Assembly: GCA_015655585.1 (NCBI GenBank)
Contig: JAATEV010000050.1
Coordinates: 62,001 to 126,000 of the forward strand
Length of the DNA: 64,000 nt
DNA from: Terriglobales bacterium
Lineage (GTDB): Bacteria; Acidobacteriota; Terriglobia; Terriglobales; Acidobacteriaceae
Direction: 5' to 3'
Part shown: positions 8,469-20,157 of the stretch, piece after piece
Layout of the letters: each line of letters opens with the position of its first letter
How positions within the stretch are numbered: position 1 is the first letter of the stretch
The notes under the pieces: model-generated
What the model saw: the letters and a program-made list of their open reading frames with translations, nothing else
What the model was told of the DNA's origin: nothing
Databases searched by the model: none
Made by a program: the position numbers and the translations under genes

Positions 8469-10514
8469 ATGACAATGGCAAATACTCGCAAGCGTTCTCT
8501 GTGGGACTCCACGATTGTTCGTCGCGCTCTTGTGGATGCGCTCGTCAAGCTCAATCCTCGCACCATGATGAAGAATCCGGTGATGTTTGTGGTCGAGATT
8601 GGCAGCGTGATTACGACTGTTTACCTGGTTCGCGATCTTATGGCGCACGGGCAGCAGTTCGGCTTCGACTTGCAGATCACGCTGTGGCTCTGGTTCACGG
8701 TGCTATTTGCGAACTTTGCGGAAGCTATGGCTGAGGGGCGGGGCAAGGCGCAGGCCGATGCTCTGCGCCGTGCGAAGTCGGAGACTACGGCTATGCGGTT
8801 CCGGATCGATGGGAGCATGGAGAGTGTGGCCAGCTCCGATCTGCGATCCGGGGACATGTGCCTGGTGGCCGCGGGGCACATGATTCCGGGCGATGGCGAG
8901 GTGATCGAAGGCGTTGCGTCGGTGGATGAGTCGGCGATTACGGGCGAGTCAGCGCCGGTGATTCGTGAGGCGGGTGGCGACCGCTCCGCGGTTACGGGTG
9001 GCACGAGAGTGCTTTCGGACCAGATCAAGGTGAGGATTACATCGAACCCTGGCGAGACGTTTCTGGACCGCATGATTGCGCTGGTGGAAGGCGCGGAGCG
9101 GCAGAAGACGCCGAATGAGATTGCGCTGAACATTCTGCTGGCCGGGCTTACGATCATCTTTCTGCTGGCGGTGGTGACGCTGCAACCGATTGCGATTTAC
9201 TCGGCTGCGCCGCAGACGGTATTCGTGTTGATCTCGCTGCTGGTGTGCCTGATTCCTACGACGATTGGAGGCTTGCTTTCGGCGATTGGGATTGCAGGGA
9301 TGGACAGGCTGGTGCAGCATAATGTGCTGGCAATGTCGGGCCGCGCGGTGGAGGCGGCGGGCGATGTGAATACTTTGCTGCTGGATAAGACGGGAACGAT
9401 TACGCTAGGCAATCGTCAAGCGGCGGAGTTTATTCCTGCTCCGGGTGTGAGCAAGGACCAGCTTGCGGATGCGGCGCAGCTCTCGTCGTTGCCGGATGAG
9501 ACTCCGGAGGGGCGCAGCATTGTTGTGCTGGCTAAAGAGATGTATGGGCTGCGTGGGCGTGAGTTGAGCGAGTTGCAGGCGGAGTTTGTTCCGTTCAGCG
9601 CGGTGACGCGGATGTCCGGGGTGAATCTGGATGGGAGAATTATTCGCAAGGGTTCTACGGATGCGATTGCCGCGTTTCTGAAGGAGAATGGCGGGCATCT
9701 GCCGGATGAGGTGCGGGCTGCCGTGGAGACGGTCGCTCGCACGGGAGGTACTCCGCTGGTGGTTGCGGAGAATCGGCAGGCGCTGGGAGTGATTCACCTG
9801 AAGGACATTGTGAAGGGCGGCATGAAGGAGCGGTTTGCGCAGCTTCGCGCCATGGGGATCAAGACGATCATGATTACCGGCGATAATCCGCTGACTGCAG
9901 CGGCGATTGCGCGGGAGGCGGGCGTCGACGACTTTCTGGCGGAGGCCAAGCCGAAGGACAAGATGGACCTGATCAAGCGCGAGCAGGCGGAGGGCAAACT
10001 GGTGGCGATGACAGGCGATGGAACGAATGACGCTCCCGCGCTGGCCCAGGCCGATGTGGGGGTTGCGATGAATACGGGTACGCAGGCGGCGAAGGAGGCG
10101 GGCAACATGGTCGATCTCGATTCGAATCCGACGAAGCTGATCGAGATCGTCGAGATTGGCAAGCAACTTCTGATGACGCGGGGCGCGCTGACTACGTTTT
10201 CGATTGCGAACGATGTGGCGAAGTACTTCGCGATTATTCCAGCTATGTTTGCCGCTACGTTCCCGGTGTTGAATGCGTTGAACATTATGCACCTGAAGAC
10301 GCCGCAGTCGGCGATTCTTTCCGCGGTCATCTTCAATGCGTTGATTATTATTTTCCTGATTCCGCTGGCTCTACGCGGGGTCGCTTATAAGGCGATGTCG
10401 GCTGAGTCCCTGCTGCGGCGCAACCTGATCCTCTATGGCTTCGGGGGAATTGTTGCACCGTTCCTTGGTATCAAGCTGATCGACATCATTCTTACCGCCA
10501 TTCATCTGGCTTGA
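8469..10514 (+). CDS. kdpB: Potassium-transporting ATPase ATP-binding subunit KdpB
   Basis: 681 residues, P-type ATPase that hydrolyses ATP to drive potassium uptake through KdpA. Key motifs are present: the actuator TGES (ITGESAPV), the phosphorylation site [12 protein letters not shown], the nucleotide-binding KGST and the hinge [22 protein letters not shown]. The N-terminal helices and the [20 protein letters not shown] segment are typical of KdpB. The gene is 12 bp from both kdpA and kdpC, in one operon. Confidence 0.97.
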   Translation: MTMANTRKRSLWDSTIVRRALVDALVKLNPRTMMKNPVMFVVEIGSVITTVYLVRDLMAHGQQFGFDLQITLWLWFTVLFANFAEAMAEGRGKAQADALRRAKSETTAMRFRIDGSMESVASSDLRSGDMCLVAAGHMIPGDGEVIEGVASVDESAITGESAPVIREAGGDRSAVTGGTRVLSDQIKVRITSNPGETFLDRMIALVEGAERQKTPNEIALNILLAGLTIIFLLAVVTLQPIAIYSAAPQTVFVLISLLVCLIPTTIGGLLSAIGIAGMDRLVQHNVLAMSGRAVEAAGDVNTLLLDKTGTITLGNRQAAEFIPAPGVSKDQLADAAQLSSLPDETPEGRSIVVLAKEMYGLRGRELSELQAEFVPFSAVTRMSGVNLDGRIIRKGSTDAIAAFLKENGGHLPDEVRAAVETVARTGGTPLVVAENRQALGVIHLKDIVKGGMKERFAQLRAMGIKTIMITGDNPLTAAAIAREAGVDDFLAEAKPKDKMDLIKREQAEGKLVAMTGDGTNDAPALAQADVGVAMNTGTQAAKEAGNMVDLDSNPTKLIEIVEIGKQLLMTRGALTTFSIANDVAKYFAIIPAMFAATFPVLNALNIMHLKTPQSAILSAVIFNALIIIFLIPLALRGVAYKAMSAESLLRRNLILYGFGGIVAPFLGIKLIDIILTAIHLA

Positions 10515-10526
10515 AGGACAGGTCTT

Positions 10527-11102
10527 ATGCGCCGTCATATCGTTACTGCTGTTTTGTATACCGTTGTTACGACTGTTTTGTTTGGGCTTGCCTATCCTTT
10601 GATCGTTACCGGGTTGGCCCAGACGATGTTTCGAGACAAGGCCAATGGCCAGCTTTTGCGCAGGAATGGGGAGATCGTGGGCTCGCGCATCATCGGGCAG
10701 TCGTTTACTGCGCCGGAGTATTTTCATTCGCGGCCTTCGGCTGCGGGGAGTGGCTATGATGCCGCGAACTCATCTGGCTCCAACTATGGGCCTACGAACA
10801 AGAAGCTGATCGACCGCGTTGCCGGCGATGTGGCTGCGTTGCGGGCGGAGCATCCCGGGGCGGAGGTCCCGGTGGATCTGGTTACGGCTTCGGGGTCGGG
10901 GCTTGATCCGGACATTACGCCTGCCGCCGCGGAGTTCCAGGTGGCTCGCGTTGCGGCGCAACGGCATTTGAGCGTGGATGCGGTTCGCGGGCTGGTGGCG
11001 CGTCATACGCAGGGGCGGCAACTGGGCTTTCTGGGGGAGCCTCGCGTGAATGTGCTGGAGTTGAATCTGGATCTGGATCATGCTTCCGGGGCGACGAAAT
11101 AA
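10527..11102 (+). CDS. kdpC: Potassium-transporting ATPase subunit KdpC
   Basis: 191 residues. A single N-terminal membrane helix ([20 protein letters not shown]) is followed by a periplasmic domain with the KdpC signatures [50 protein letters not shown] and [15 protein letters not shown]. KdpC stabilises the complex and raises nucleotide affinity of KdpB. Last gene of the kdp operon; 109 bp without an obvious terminator separate it from the next gene. Confidence 0.96.
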   Translation: MRRHIVTAVLYTVVTTVLFGLAYPLIVTGLAQTMFRDKANGQLLRRNGEIVGSRIIGQSFTAPEYFHSRPSAAGSGYDAANSSGSNYGPTNKKLIDRVAGDVAALRAEHPGAEVPVDLVTASGSGLDPDITPAAAEFQVARVAAQRHLSVDAVRGLVARHTQGRQLGFLGEPRVNVLELNLDLDHASGATK

Positions 11103-11211
11103 AGCGGTGGGGATTCGGTGGCTGGCCGTATTCTGATTGTGCGGAGGGTTGCGTCCGTGTTTACATCATCTACGACACGCTACGGATGCATACCTTCAGC
11201 AGGAGCGACGG

Positions 11212-11955
11212 ATGACCTACCAGATTGCAAGAGACGGTCAGTTGTATGGGCCCTATACGGTTGACGATCTGCGGCGTTATATTGCCTCCGGCAATGTGCT
11301 GCCTACGGACCTTGCCAAGAGCGAGGAGATGACGAGTTGGATTCCGGTGGCGCAGATTTTGAGCAGCCACGATGCCGCTTCGCAGCCTGCTTATGTTCCT
11401 GTGGAGGATACACATTCGGCCCCGGCAGAGAATGGACCGGTGCCGCCGGTGAACTATCCGCCGGTGACGGCGGCCAGCTATGCCGCTCCGACCGCGCAGT
11501 ATCCTGATCCGCCGAATCTGAATTGGGGGTTGGAGCTGCTGCTTGGATTCTTTACCTGCGCGATCTTCGTGGTGGTGTGGAACCTGGTGATTGCGGCATG
11601 GGCCAAGCGCGTTGATCCTAATAGCAAGGCATTTTTCTTCTATATTGCCGCGACCATTCTTATCGTCATGAACGTTGGCGGCTCGTGGGGAGCGATGATG
11701 GCTGTTGCCTATCATCATCCGTACCATGGGAATATCGGAAGCGGCATTATTTCGCTGATCGCCTGGGTTATTCGGCTTGTTGCCCGCTTTAGCCTGCGGG
11801 ATACCTTGGAACAACACTTCAACGGACCTGAGCCACTGGGGCTGCGCCTGAATCCTGTGCTTGTCTTCTTCTTCGGAGGGCTTTATATGCAGTACAAGCT
11901 GAACCAGGTGAATGAGGTGAAGCGGGCGCTGCGTTATCAGAATCTGCCTCGATGA
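11212..11955 (+). CDS. GYF_2/DUF4339 domain membrane protein
   Basis: 247 residues. The start at ATG 11212 is chosen because AGGAG at 11201-11205 sits six bases before it; a longer reading from 11137 has no such site and a non-conserved N-terminus. Residues 1-50 form a GYF_2-type domain (YQIARDGQLYGPYTVDDLRR, then TSWIPVAQIL). A proline-rich linker and a region of three or four membrane helices follow, ending in a basic tail. Function unknown; GYF_2 domains are thought to bind proline-rich partners. The stop overlaps the next gene by ATGA. Confidence 0.75.
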   Translation: MTYQIARDGQLYGPYTVDDLRRYIASGNVLPTDLAKSEEMTSWIPVAQILSSHDAASQPAYVPVEDTHSAPAENGPVPPVNYPPVTAASYAAPTAQYPDPPNLNWGLELLLGFFTCAIFVVVWNLVIAAWAKRVDPNSKAFFFYIAATILIVMNVGGSWGAMMAVAYHHPYHGNIGSGIISLIAWVIRLVARFSLRDTLEQHFNGPEPLGLRLNPVLVFFFGGLYMQYKLNQVNEVKRALRYQNLPR

Positions 11956-12326
11956 TCGCTCGCGGCAAGGTGGGTGTGATGGCAGTTCTGATGTTGGCGG
12001 CGGTTGTTCTACGGCGCTTTCCGCCGGAGGGCAGCCGCTTTTATCCGCTTTGCCCGATCCACTCCGCCTTTGGGGTCCAGTGTCCGGGGTGCGGCGGTAC
12101 GCGCGCGGCGGCGGCGTTGCTGCGTGGGGACGTGAGTGCCGCGCTGCATGACAATGCGCTGATTACGGTACTGCTTCCATTGATGGCGGGGTATCTTGCG
12201 GTGTGCTGTTGGCGTTGGGCTTGCGGCGAAGAGATGCAGTGGCCGCAGACTCCTCCGGCCTTGTTGTGGGGAGTGGCGACTGTGGCGTTCCTCTTTACCG
12301 TGGTTCGGAATCTGCCGCTGCGCTAG
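11952..12326 (+). CDS. DUF2752 small membrane protein
   Basis: 124 residues with the DUF2752 signature CPIHSAFGVQCPGCGGTRAA, two Cys-containing turns before a membrane helix, and two further hydrophobic segments. The family is widespread in acidobacteria and bacteroidetes and has no assigned role. It is coupled to the GYF_2 gene through a four-base overlap, and such a pair suggests a shared membrane function. A strong hairpin terminator follows. Confidence 0.82.
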   Translation: MIARGKVGVMAVLMLAAVVLRRFPPEGSRFYPLCPIHSAFGVQCPGCGGTRAAAALLRGDVSAALHDNALITVLLPLMAGYLAVCCWRWACGEEMQWPQTPPALLWGVATVAFLFTVVRNLPLR

Positions 12327-12333
12327 ATGCAGG

Positions 12334-12367
12334 AACGGCCCTGGCGCGTGGCCGGGGCCGTTCTTTT
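12334..12367. terminator. Bidirectional intrinsic terminator
   Basis: Stem AACGGCCC/GGGCCGTT (12334-12341 and 12355-12362) followed by CTTTTCT on the + strand. It separates the DUF2752 gene from the convergent bactofilin gene. Confidence 0.75.
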
Positions 12368-12384
12368 CTCAGAGAGCGTGGTGT

Positions 12385-12906
12385 TTAGGCCTCGACGGCG
12401 ACGGACTCGGAGGCAGGCTGGGCTGCGCCCTTGAGGTCAGCACTGCCGGGCTTGCGGATGTCGATGCCGCCCTTGAAGAAGGCTCCGTCTTCGATGGAGA
12501 TGCGTGCGGCGATGACGTCGCCGGTGAGCGAACCTTCGCTGCGGATGTCGACACGGTCGCTGGCCTGGCAGTTGCCGCGCACCTTGCCCAGCACCACTAT
12601 CTCGCGCGCTACGATGTTGGCGGCGACCTGGCCATTGCGGCCGACGGTGACACGGTTGCCGGGAAGGTTGATGGCGCCCTCGACCTTGCCGTCGATGTAA
12701 AGCGACTCGGAACCGGTCAACTCACCCTTGACGACCAGCGACTTGCCGATCGTTGCCTGCTCGCCGGTGGCTGCGGCAGCCGCGGAGCCAGCACCAACCG
12801 TTGCCGGCCGCGAGGGGCTGGCCTCAAAAGACGTCGCGGGCGTAGACGGACGCACCGGTTCAGGAGTGGGAGTCGGGTTGGTTCCAGGCTGATTCGGTTT
12901 CCACAT
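12385..12906 (-). CDS. Bactofilin (polymer-forming cytoskeletal protein)
   Basis: 173 residues. A proline/threonine-rich flexible N-terminus (about 55 residues) precedes a right-handed beta-helix core with regular GxV/GxI turns, for example KGELTGSESLYIDGKVEGAI, VTVGRNGQVAANIVAREIVV and GSLTGDVIAARISIEDGAFF. This is the DUF583 bactofilin fold, which polymerises without nucleotide and scaffolds cell-shape or envelope enzymes. The C-terminal tail is alanine-rich. A weak AAGGA ribosome site precedes the ATG. No peptidoglycan peptidase gene, a frequent neighbour, is adjacent. Confidence 0.9.
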   Translation of the reverse strand: MWKPNQPGTNPTPTPEPVRPSTPATSFEASPSRPATVGAGSAAAAATGEQATIGKSLVVKGELTGSESLYIDGKVEGAINLPGNRVTVGRNGQVAANIVAREIVVLGKVRGNCQASDRVDIRSEGSLTGDVIAARISIEDGAFFKGGIDIRKPGSADLKGAAQPASESVAVEA

Positions 12907-13220
12907 ATTAGTTCATATCCTTTCGTACTGCTGATCTTCCGCCGTGGGCTGAGGTACGCGCCACCACGACGGCAGCACGCTTTCTTTCACGATACTACTC
13001 CGCTCCGAGCTATGGATTACCGCGTATTCACAATCTATTCCACAAGCCGGGAACCTTTCTCAGCAACGGGGAATCTCTTACCGGATTCAACGAATTTTCT
13101 TCTGGGCAGATACGCCTTTTCTTCCACTTCCTCTAAAAAATGACAGCCCGAAGGGGATGAGATTTCAGGTAGTTCCGGTAGCATGACAGAATTCGAAGTT
13201 TCTGCAAAAAATATCTTTCA
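12907..13220. other. Divergent intergenic region, no gene found
   Basis: 314 bp between the divergent bactofilin and exported-protein genes. It is lower in GC than its flanks. The only promoter-like sign I see for the bactofilin side is TAGTAT on the minus strand (complement of 12992-12997), without a convincing -35. No conserved small ORF or RNA structure was recognised. Confidence 0.5.
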
Positions 13221-13937
13221 ATGCCTGCGAGTGCGCCCTTGAGTACGAATCTTCGCAAACTGCCTGTTTTTTTGCTATTTCTTCTCTGCATATCTGCCAG
13301 CCGCCTGCCTGCCGCCGCCCCGAAGATTCATACCGTTACTCTGGGCCCTGTGCGAAGGGTTCCGTACACGCAGCCGGACGCTACGCCCGATACCAAGGTG
13401 GATGAGACTTCTACGCTGAAGATTCGGCCGCTTTTTGTGGACGACCGCCAGAAAGAGTGGACCGTGGGGGAGATTCATGACATCACCGACCGCACGTTTA
13501 CGGTTAGGCGCGCCCTGCGGATCAACGATGCGCTGCCGAACGACGCGGCTCCCCATTGGATATGGCAGCCTGGGTCGTGGCTTTCGGTGGATCGCGTGAG
13601 CGGGCGGATTACGGCGCTGCATCTGCCGTACTTCGATGACGCCGTCTCGGACGTTGTGTGGTTTCGCGATTATGCGGCGTATTGCGGGATTGCGACCACG
13701 GCTCGCGGCGGATTGTTTGCGGTGGTAGCGCAGGTGGGAGCACGGCGGGCGGTGGTTCATCAGATGGTTGGCCCGTGGCCGCAGGCCGATCACTTTATCC
13801 CGGTGTGCCAGCCCGCGGTGTGGCAACGGTTGCCGGTGCGGGTGACGATGAAGCCTACCGGGGGCGAGGCCAGCACTTACGACGTTGTCGGGACGGCTTC
13901 GATTGTGGAAGACGGAGAGAGCGCCGAGGACAATTAG
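13221..13937 (+). CDS. Exported protein of unknown function
   Basis: 238 residues. An N-terminal signal peptide (hydrophobic FLLFLLCISASRL, cleavage near AAA at about residue 33) leads into a mature domain with a block of beta-strand-like sequence: IRPLFVDDRQKEWTVGEIHD, RRALRINDALP, WQPGSWLSVDRVSGRITALH and YCGIATTARGGLFAVVAQVG. I do not recognise a catalytic motif. Such proteins are common as hypotheticals in acidobacteria. No clear ribosome site precedes the ATG. The acidic C-terminus is followed at once by a strong terminator. Confidence 0.65.
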   Translation: MPASAPLSTNLRKLPVFLLFLLCISASRLPAAAPKIHTVTLGPVRRVPYTQPDATPDTKVDETSTLKIRPLFVDDRQKEWTVGEIHDITDRTFTVRRALRINDALPNDAAPHWIWQPGSWLSVDRVSGRITALHLPYFDDAVSDVVWFRDYAAYCGIATTARGGLFAVVAQVGARRAVVHQMVGPWPQADHFIPVCQPAVWQRLPVRVTMKPTGGEASTYDVVGTASIVEDGESAEDN

Positions 13938-13953
13938 GTCGGTATGAACGTGG

Positions 13954-13980
13954 AAAACCCCATCTCGGAGATGGGGTTTT
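13954..13980. terminator. Bidirectional intrinsic terminator
   Basis: Perfect 12-bp stem AAAACCCCATCT/AGATGGGGTTTT with loop CGG. A-run on one side and T-run on the other, so it can stop both the exported-protein gene and the convergent gyrB. Confidence 0.9.
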
Positions 13981-14008
13981 TGTGGATGGCTGCGTGGATG
14001 TCGGGTCG

Positions 14009-16687
<2,679 letters not shown>

Positions 16688-16775
16688 TCAGCCCGTTCCG
16701 TGCTCGCGAAAACCGCGGAAACCCGCGCCATTGCAGCGCTTTACGCACGTTCCGGAACTGCTTCTCAGTCTCTTA

Positions 16776-16784
16776 AGTATACCA
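16776..16784 (-). promoter_or_regulatory. Extended -10 promoter of gyrB
   Basis: On the minus strand TGG-TATACT forms an extended -10 element. No good -35 is seen, as expected for the extended class. The leader to the gyrB ATG would be about 115 nt. Confidence 0.5.
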
Positions 16785-16952
16785 CTTTGGCAACGGCTTC
16801 GCCCGGTGCCGTTATTGGTTCCGGAGATGCCGGGGATGGTGCTGGATGGGAATAAGTTATTTAGCGGAAAGGGTTTATTGGAAGATTTCAGGGGGTGGGA
16901 GGCTCTACGAGCCGGGTGGATGGGGTTTATATGCCGGGATGGAGGAATCTTC

Positions 16953-16981
16953 TTCATTCCGGGCTGAACTTCCTATATACT
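16953..16981 (+). promoter_or_regulatory. Promoter of rpmI-rplT
   Basis: TTCATT (16953-16958), a 17-bp spacer and TATACT (16976-16981). The -10 is good and the -35 weak. Transcription from about 16988 gives a 32-nt leader to rpmI. Confidence 0.5.
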
Positions 16982-17019
16982 CAAGAGGTTGTCCAGAACC
17001 CTGTTCCATTAGGAATATC

Positions 17020-17217
17020 ATGCCAAAGCTAAAGACACACAGCGGCGCGGCGAAGCGCTTCAAGAAGACCGGCACCGGCAAGTTCAAGCGGGGCCAGTCC
17101 AAGATGCGCCACATCCTTACCTCGAAGAAGACCAAGACGAAGCGCCATCTGCGCACGATCACCCTGGTCTCCGTGGCGGATACCCCGAAGGTCGCACGGA
17201 TGCTCCCTTACGCCTGA
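17020..17217 (+). CDS. rpmI: 50S ribosomal protein L35
   Basis: 65 residues beginning [15 protein letters not shown], the invariant L35 N-terminus, and very basic throughout ([15 protein letters not shown]). The start at ATG 17020 follows AGGA at 17011 and is set by homology. It assembles into the large ribosomal subunit. Followed after 187 nt by rplT, a longer gap than usual. Confidence 0.97.
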   Translation: MPKLKTHSGAAKRFKKTGTGKFKRGQSKMRHILTSKKTKTKRHLRTITLVSVADTPKVARMLPYA

Positions 17218-17404
17218 GCTTCAGGCAGCGGGACGAGAGTTTTTCAGATCGAGCCGTTCTAAATAAGACAAAGGGCCAGTAAAAGCGTTCCGGCCCCTGG
17301 ATTGGCGTCAAGCCGGTCCACTGAGATCTGAAGTCGCATAGCGAGTGAAGAGGCCACCCTTACCTCCAGCCGCTTAAACGAAGTACGCAAAAGGAGAAGC
17401 GAAG

Positions 17405-17794
17405 ATGCCCCGTGTAAAACGGAGTACAAAGCGCAGTGATCGCCGTAAGAAAATCCTCAAACGCGCCAGTGGTTATTTCCTTACAAAATCCAAGCTCTAC
17501 CAGGCAGCGCAGGAGGCCGTCGAGCGCGGACTTATGTTCGCCTACACCGGCCGCAAGCAGAAGAAGCGTCAGTTCCGCGCTCTCTGGATCACCCGTATCA
17601 ACGCGGCCTGCCGGTTGAATGGGATGAGCTACTCGACCTTCATCAACGGCTTGAAGCACGCCGGAAACCAGCTCGACCGCAAAATCCTTGCCGACATCGC
17701 GGCCAATGATGCTGCGGGCTTTACCGCCCTCACCGTTCAGGCCAAGGCCGGACTAAAGACAGCGGCGGACAAGCGGGTTGTAGCGGCCGCGTAA
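17405..17794 (+). CDS. rplT: 50S ribosomal protein L20
   Basis: 129 residues. The N-terminal extension [19 protein letters not shown] and the globular part ([40 protein letters not shown]) are characteristic. L20 is needed early in 50S assembly and in many bacteria represses its own operon by binding mRNA. The ribosome site AAAGGAG precedes the ATG. The 187-nt rpmI-rplT gap includes a GGGCC...GGCCC inverted repeat near 17273-17298 that might be part of such a control, but I could not establish this. Confidence 0.97.
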   Translation: MPRVKRSTKRSDRRKKILKRASGYFLTKSKLYQAAQEAVERGLMFAYTGRKQKKRQFRALWITRINAACRLNGMSYSTFINGLKHAGNQLDRKILADIAANDAAGFTALTVQAKAGLKTAADKRVVAAA

Positions 17795-17817
17795 ATCGGT
17801 ACAAGATACTGACTTGG

Positions 17818-17847
17818 CAACAGGCATGGCTTCGGCCGTGCCTGTTG
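17818..17847 (+). terminator. Terminator-like hairpin after rplT
   Basis: CAACAGGCA/TGCCTGTTG stem extended by GGC-TTCG-GCC, with a TTCG tetraloop and one T/G pair. The stem is strong, but the following TCGTTT is only weakly T-rich. Confidence 0.65.
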
Positions 17848-17947
17848 TCGTTTCCGAGAGTTTTCCGGGAATGAAGATCGATCTTCGCCGCTGGAGAGAG
17901 AAAGCTCTTTCCTGAAACTGTTCTTCCTGTTGTTACCGGGCATCGGC

Positions 17948-17953
17948 TATGCT
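17948..17953 (+). promoter_or_regulatory. -10-like hexamer, leaderless start of the DprE1-like gene
   Basis: TATGCT ends six bases before ATG 17960. The only G-rich stretch (GGGAG) is one base from the ATG, too close to act as a ribosome site. Confidence 0.45.
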
Positions 17954-17959
17954 GGGAGT

Positions 17960-19345
17960 ATGTCCACTGCCTCCCCTACAGCGCAGCAGCAACAATTGAG
18001 CTTGCCTAGTACGGAGCTTGAGGGCCCGCCCGCGTTCGAGCCCTGGGGCCGCTATCCGAAGTACAACGCGAGAATCGTTCCACTGCACTGGAGAGGCGAT
18101 TTTCCGGCGGTGACGGACAAGATCCACGACAGCGCGCTGCCTGTTGGGATGGGGCGGAGCTATGGGGACGTCTGCCTGCTGAAGGATGGCATCCTGCTGC
18201 TGACGACGGGGATGAATCGCCTGATCGATTTCGACCCCGAGACCGGGCTGCTGACCGCGGAGGCCGGGATTACGCTGGCGCAGATTCTGGACTTTGCTGT
18301 TCCTAAGGGATTTTTTCTTCCGGTTACGCCGGGCACAAAATATGTGACGCTGGGTGGAGCCATTGCCAACGACATCCACGGCAAGAACCACCATGTGGCC
18401 GGAACCTTCGGCTGCCATATCACGCGATTCGAGCTGGTGCGGTCCGATGGCTCGCGCATGATCTGCTCGCCGACGGAAAACCCGGATTACTATGCGGCGA
18501 CGATCGGCGGCCTGGGGCTTACGGGCGTGATCACGTGGGCTACATTGCAGATGAAGCCGATTGTCTCCCGGCTGATCGACTATGAGGGGATCCAGTTTCA
18601 TGGCATCGACGAGTTCCTCGACCTGACGGAGCAGAGCAAGAACATCGAATACACGGTGAGCTGGGTGGATGTGACCTCCACGGGGAAGAACTTTGCCCGC
18701 GGCGTCTTTATGCAGGGAGACCACTCCAGCAAGCGGGACGAGTTGAAGCCTTCGCCCAAGCCGAAGCTGGTCTTCCCGTTTGACGCGCCGGGGTTCGCGT
18801 TGAATTCTCTCAGTGTCAGCATGTTCAACACCGTGTTTTTCCATAAACAGATTCATAAGCGGGTGGTGGCTTTGCAGGACTATGAGCCGTTCTTCTATCC
18901 GCTGGACAAGGTGCTGCACTGGAACCGCATGTACGGCAAGAGCGGCCTGTTGCAGTTTCAGTATGTGATTCCGTGGGAACATGCCAAGGAGGGCACGGCC
19001 GCGATTCTGCGCGAGGTTGCGAAGTCCGGACTGGCTAGTTTCCTTGCGGTGCTGAAGGCGTTTGGCGATGTGCCTTCGCCGGGCATGATGAGCTTCCCCA
19101 AGCCGGGGATTACGCTGGCGCTGGACTTCCCGATCAAGCCGGAGAAGAGTTTCCCCTTGTTTGCGCGGCTTGCCGATATGACGCGAGAGTTTGGCGGGCG
19201 TCTTTATCCGGCGAAGGACGCGGCCATGACCGCAGCGCAGTATCAGGCGTTTTATCCGCAATGGCAACGGTTCGCCCGCTTCCGCGACCCCATGCTTACC
19301 TCCAGCTTCTGGGAGCGCGTCACCGGAGACCAGCCAAGCATATGA
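17960..19345 (+). CDS. FAD-linked oxidoreductase, DprE1-like
   Basis: 461 residues from ATG 17960. The FAD_binding_4 domain shows GMGRSYGDVCLL, TPGTKYVTLGGAIANDIHGK and the DprE1-type GTFGCHITRFELVRSDG. The C-terminal YPAKDAAMTAAQYQAFYPQW and FRDPMLTSSFWERV resemble the ALO-type tail of DprE1. In mycobacteria DprE1 oxidises decaprenyl-phospho-ribose at C2 as the first half of an epimerisation to the arabinose donor. The next gene, overlapping by ATGA, resembles the partner reductase DprE2, so the same two-step reaction is likely, though the lipid and sugar are unknown. A TTG at 17930 would give a longer form. Confidence 0.82.
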   Translation: MSTASPTAQQQQLSLPSTELEGPPAFEPWGRYPKYNARIVPLHWRGDFPAVTDKIHDSALPVGMGRSYGDVCLLKDGILLLTTGMNRLIDFDPETGLLTAEAGITLAQILDFAVPKGFFLPVTPGTKYVTLGGAIANDIHGKNHHVAGTFGCHITRFELVRSDGSRMICSPTENPDYYAATIGGLGLTGVITWATLQMKPIVSRLIDYEGIQFHGIDEFLDLTEQSKNIEYTVSWVDVTSTGKNFARGVFMQGDHSSKRDELKPSPKPKLVFPFDAPGFALNSLSVSMFNTVFFHKQIHKRVVALQDYEPFFYPLDKVLHWNRMYGKSGLLQFQYVIPWEHAKEGTAAILREVAKSGLASFLAVLKAFGDVPSPGMMSFPKPGITLALDFPIKPEKSFPLFARLADMTREFGGRLYPAKDAAMTAAQYQAFYPQWQRFARFRDPMLTSSFWERVTGDQPSI

Positions 19346-20106
19346 GTGCTACCCCGCAGAATGCGACTCCCCGCAGAATCCTTGTCCTTGGAGCAACATC
19401 CGGTATTGCCGAAGCCACCTGCCGCATCTGGGCGAGCCAGGGAGCGAGCCTCTTTCTGGTTGCTCGCAATGCAGAGAAGCTGGCGGCGGTTGCCGCCGAT
19501 CTGAAGGTGCGCGGGGCCAGCTATGTGGGCACTGCGGTCGCGGACCTCGACGACACGGACAGTCATCCGGCGCTGCTGGCCCATGCGGTGAATTCGCTTG
19601 CCGGGATGGATATTGCGTATCTGGCGCATGGCATTCTTGGCGACCAGATCAGCGCGGAACAGGACTTCAACACGGCGGCGCAGATCGTTCATACGAACTT
19701 TATGGCTCCGGTCTCGCTGCTTACGTGGTTGTCGAACTACTGCGTGCAAAGGCGGTCGGGAGTGCTGGCGGTTCTCTCTTCGGTGGCGGGAGACCGTGGT
19801 CGAAAGTCGAATTATGTTTATGGCTCGTCCAAGGCGGGGCTCTCGGCCTTTCTGGCGGGGCTGCGGAATCGCATCGATCGTGAGGGCGTTACTGTTCTTA
19901 CGATCAAGCCGGGGCCGACCCGGACTGCGATGACGGCAGGGATGCCGAAGAGCGAGAAGTTTGCCGATGTCGATGCGGTGGCGGAGTCGATCGTCAAGGC
20001 GATTGATGGCCGGAAAGACGAGCTCTACGTTCCGTTCCAGTGGTTGCCGATCATGTTCGTGGTTCGCAGTATCCCGGAGAGGATCTTCAAGAAGCTCAAT
20101 CTGTAA
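19342..20106 (+). CDS. Short-chain dehydrogenase, DprE2-like
   Basis: 254 residues from ATG 19342, which overlaps the upstream stop (ATGA). NAD(P)-binding GATSGIAEAT, catalytic Ser in LSSVAGDRG and the YGSSKAG (YxxxK) motif are present. The C-terminus (LYVPFQWLPIMFVVRSIPER) looks membrane-associated, as in DprE2. Together with the DprE1-like oxidase it would reduce a 2-keto lipid-linked pentose to complete a ribose-to-arabinose epimerisation. No prenyl-phosphate ribosyltransferase (UbiA-like) lies nearby. A longer reading from 19261 overlaps the upstream gene and is not supported. Confidence 0.82.
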   Translation: MSATPQNATPRRILVLGATSGIAEATCRIWASQGASLFLVARNAEKLAAVAADLKVRGASYVGTAVADLDDTDSHPALLAHAVNSLAGMDIAYLAHGILGDQISAEQDFNTAAQIVHTNFMAPVSLLTWLSNYCVQRRSGVLAVLSSVAGDRGRKSNYVYGSSKAGLSAFLAGLRNRIDREGVTVLTIKPGPTRTAMTAGMPKSEKFADVDAVAESIVKAIDGRKDELYVPFQWLPIMFVVRSIPERIFKKLNL

Positions 20107-20145
20107 GCGCCGCACGCGGATGCTTGTTCTTCTCTGCGTGGATGC

Positions 20146-20151
20146 AATAAT
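20146..20151 (+). promoter_or_regulatory. -10-like hexamer before the amidase gene
   Basis: AATAAT (five of six matches to TATAAT) lies six bases before ATG 20158. GGAG is only one to two bases from the ATG, so it is a poor ribosome site. Confidence 0.35.
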
Positions 20152-20157
20152 GCGGAG

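Noticed and set aside
12196-13143. 315-residue + strand frame
   Set aside because: It overlaps DUF2752 and is antisense to bactofilin; no domain pattern and a biased composition.
16846-17019. N-terminal extension of L35 or infC remnant
   Set aside because: Not similar to IF3 or L35, and it crosses the rpmI promoter.
17218-17404. L20 autoregulatory leader between rpmI and rplT
   Set aside because: One inverted repeat is visible but I could not match it to a known L20 site by eye; kept only as a remark.
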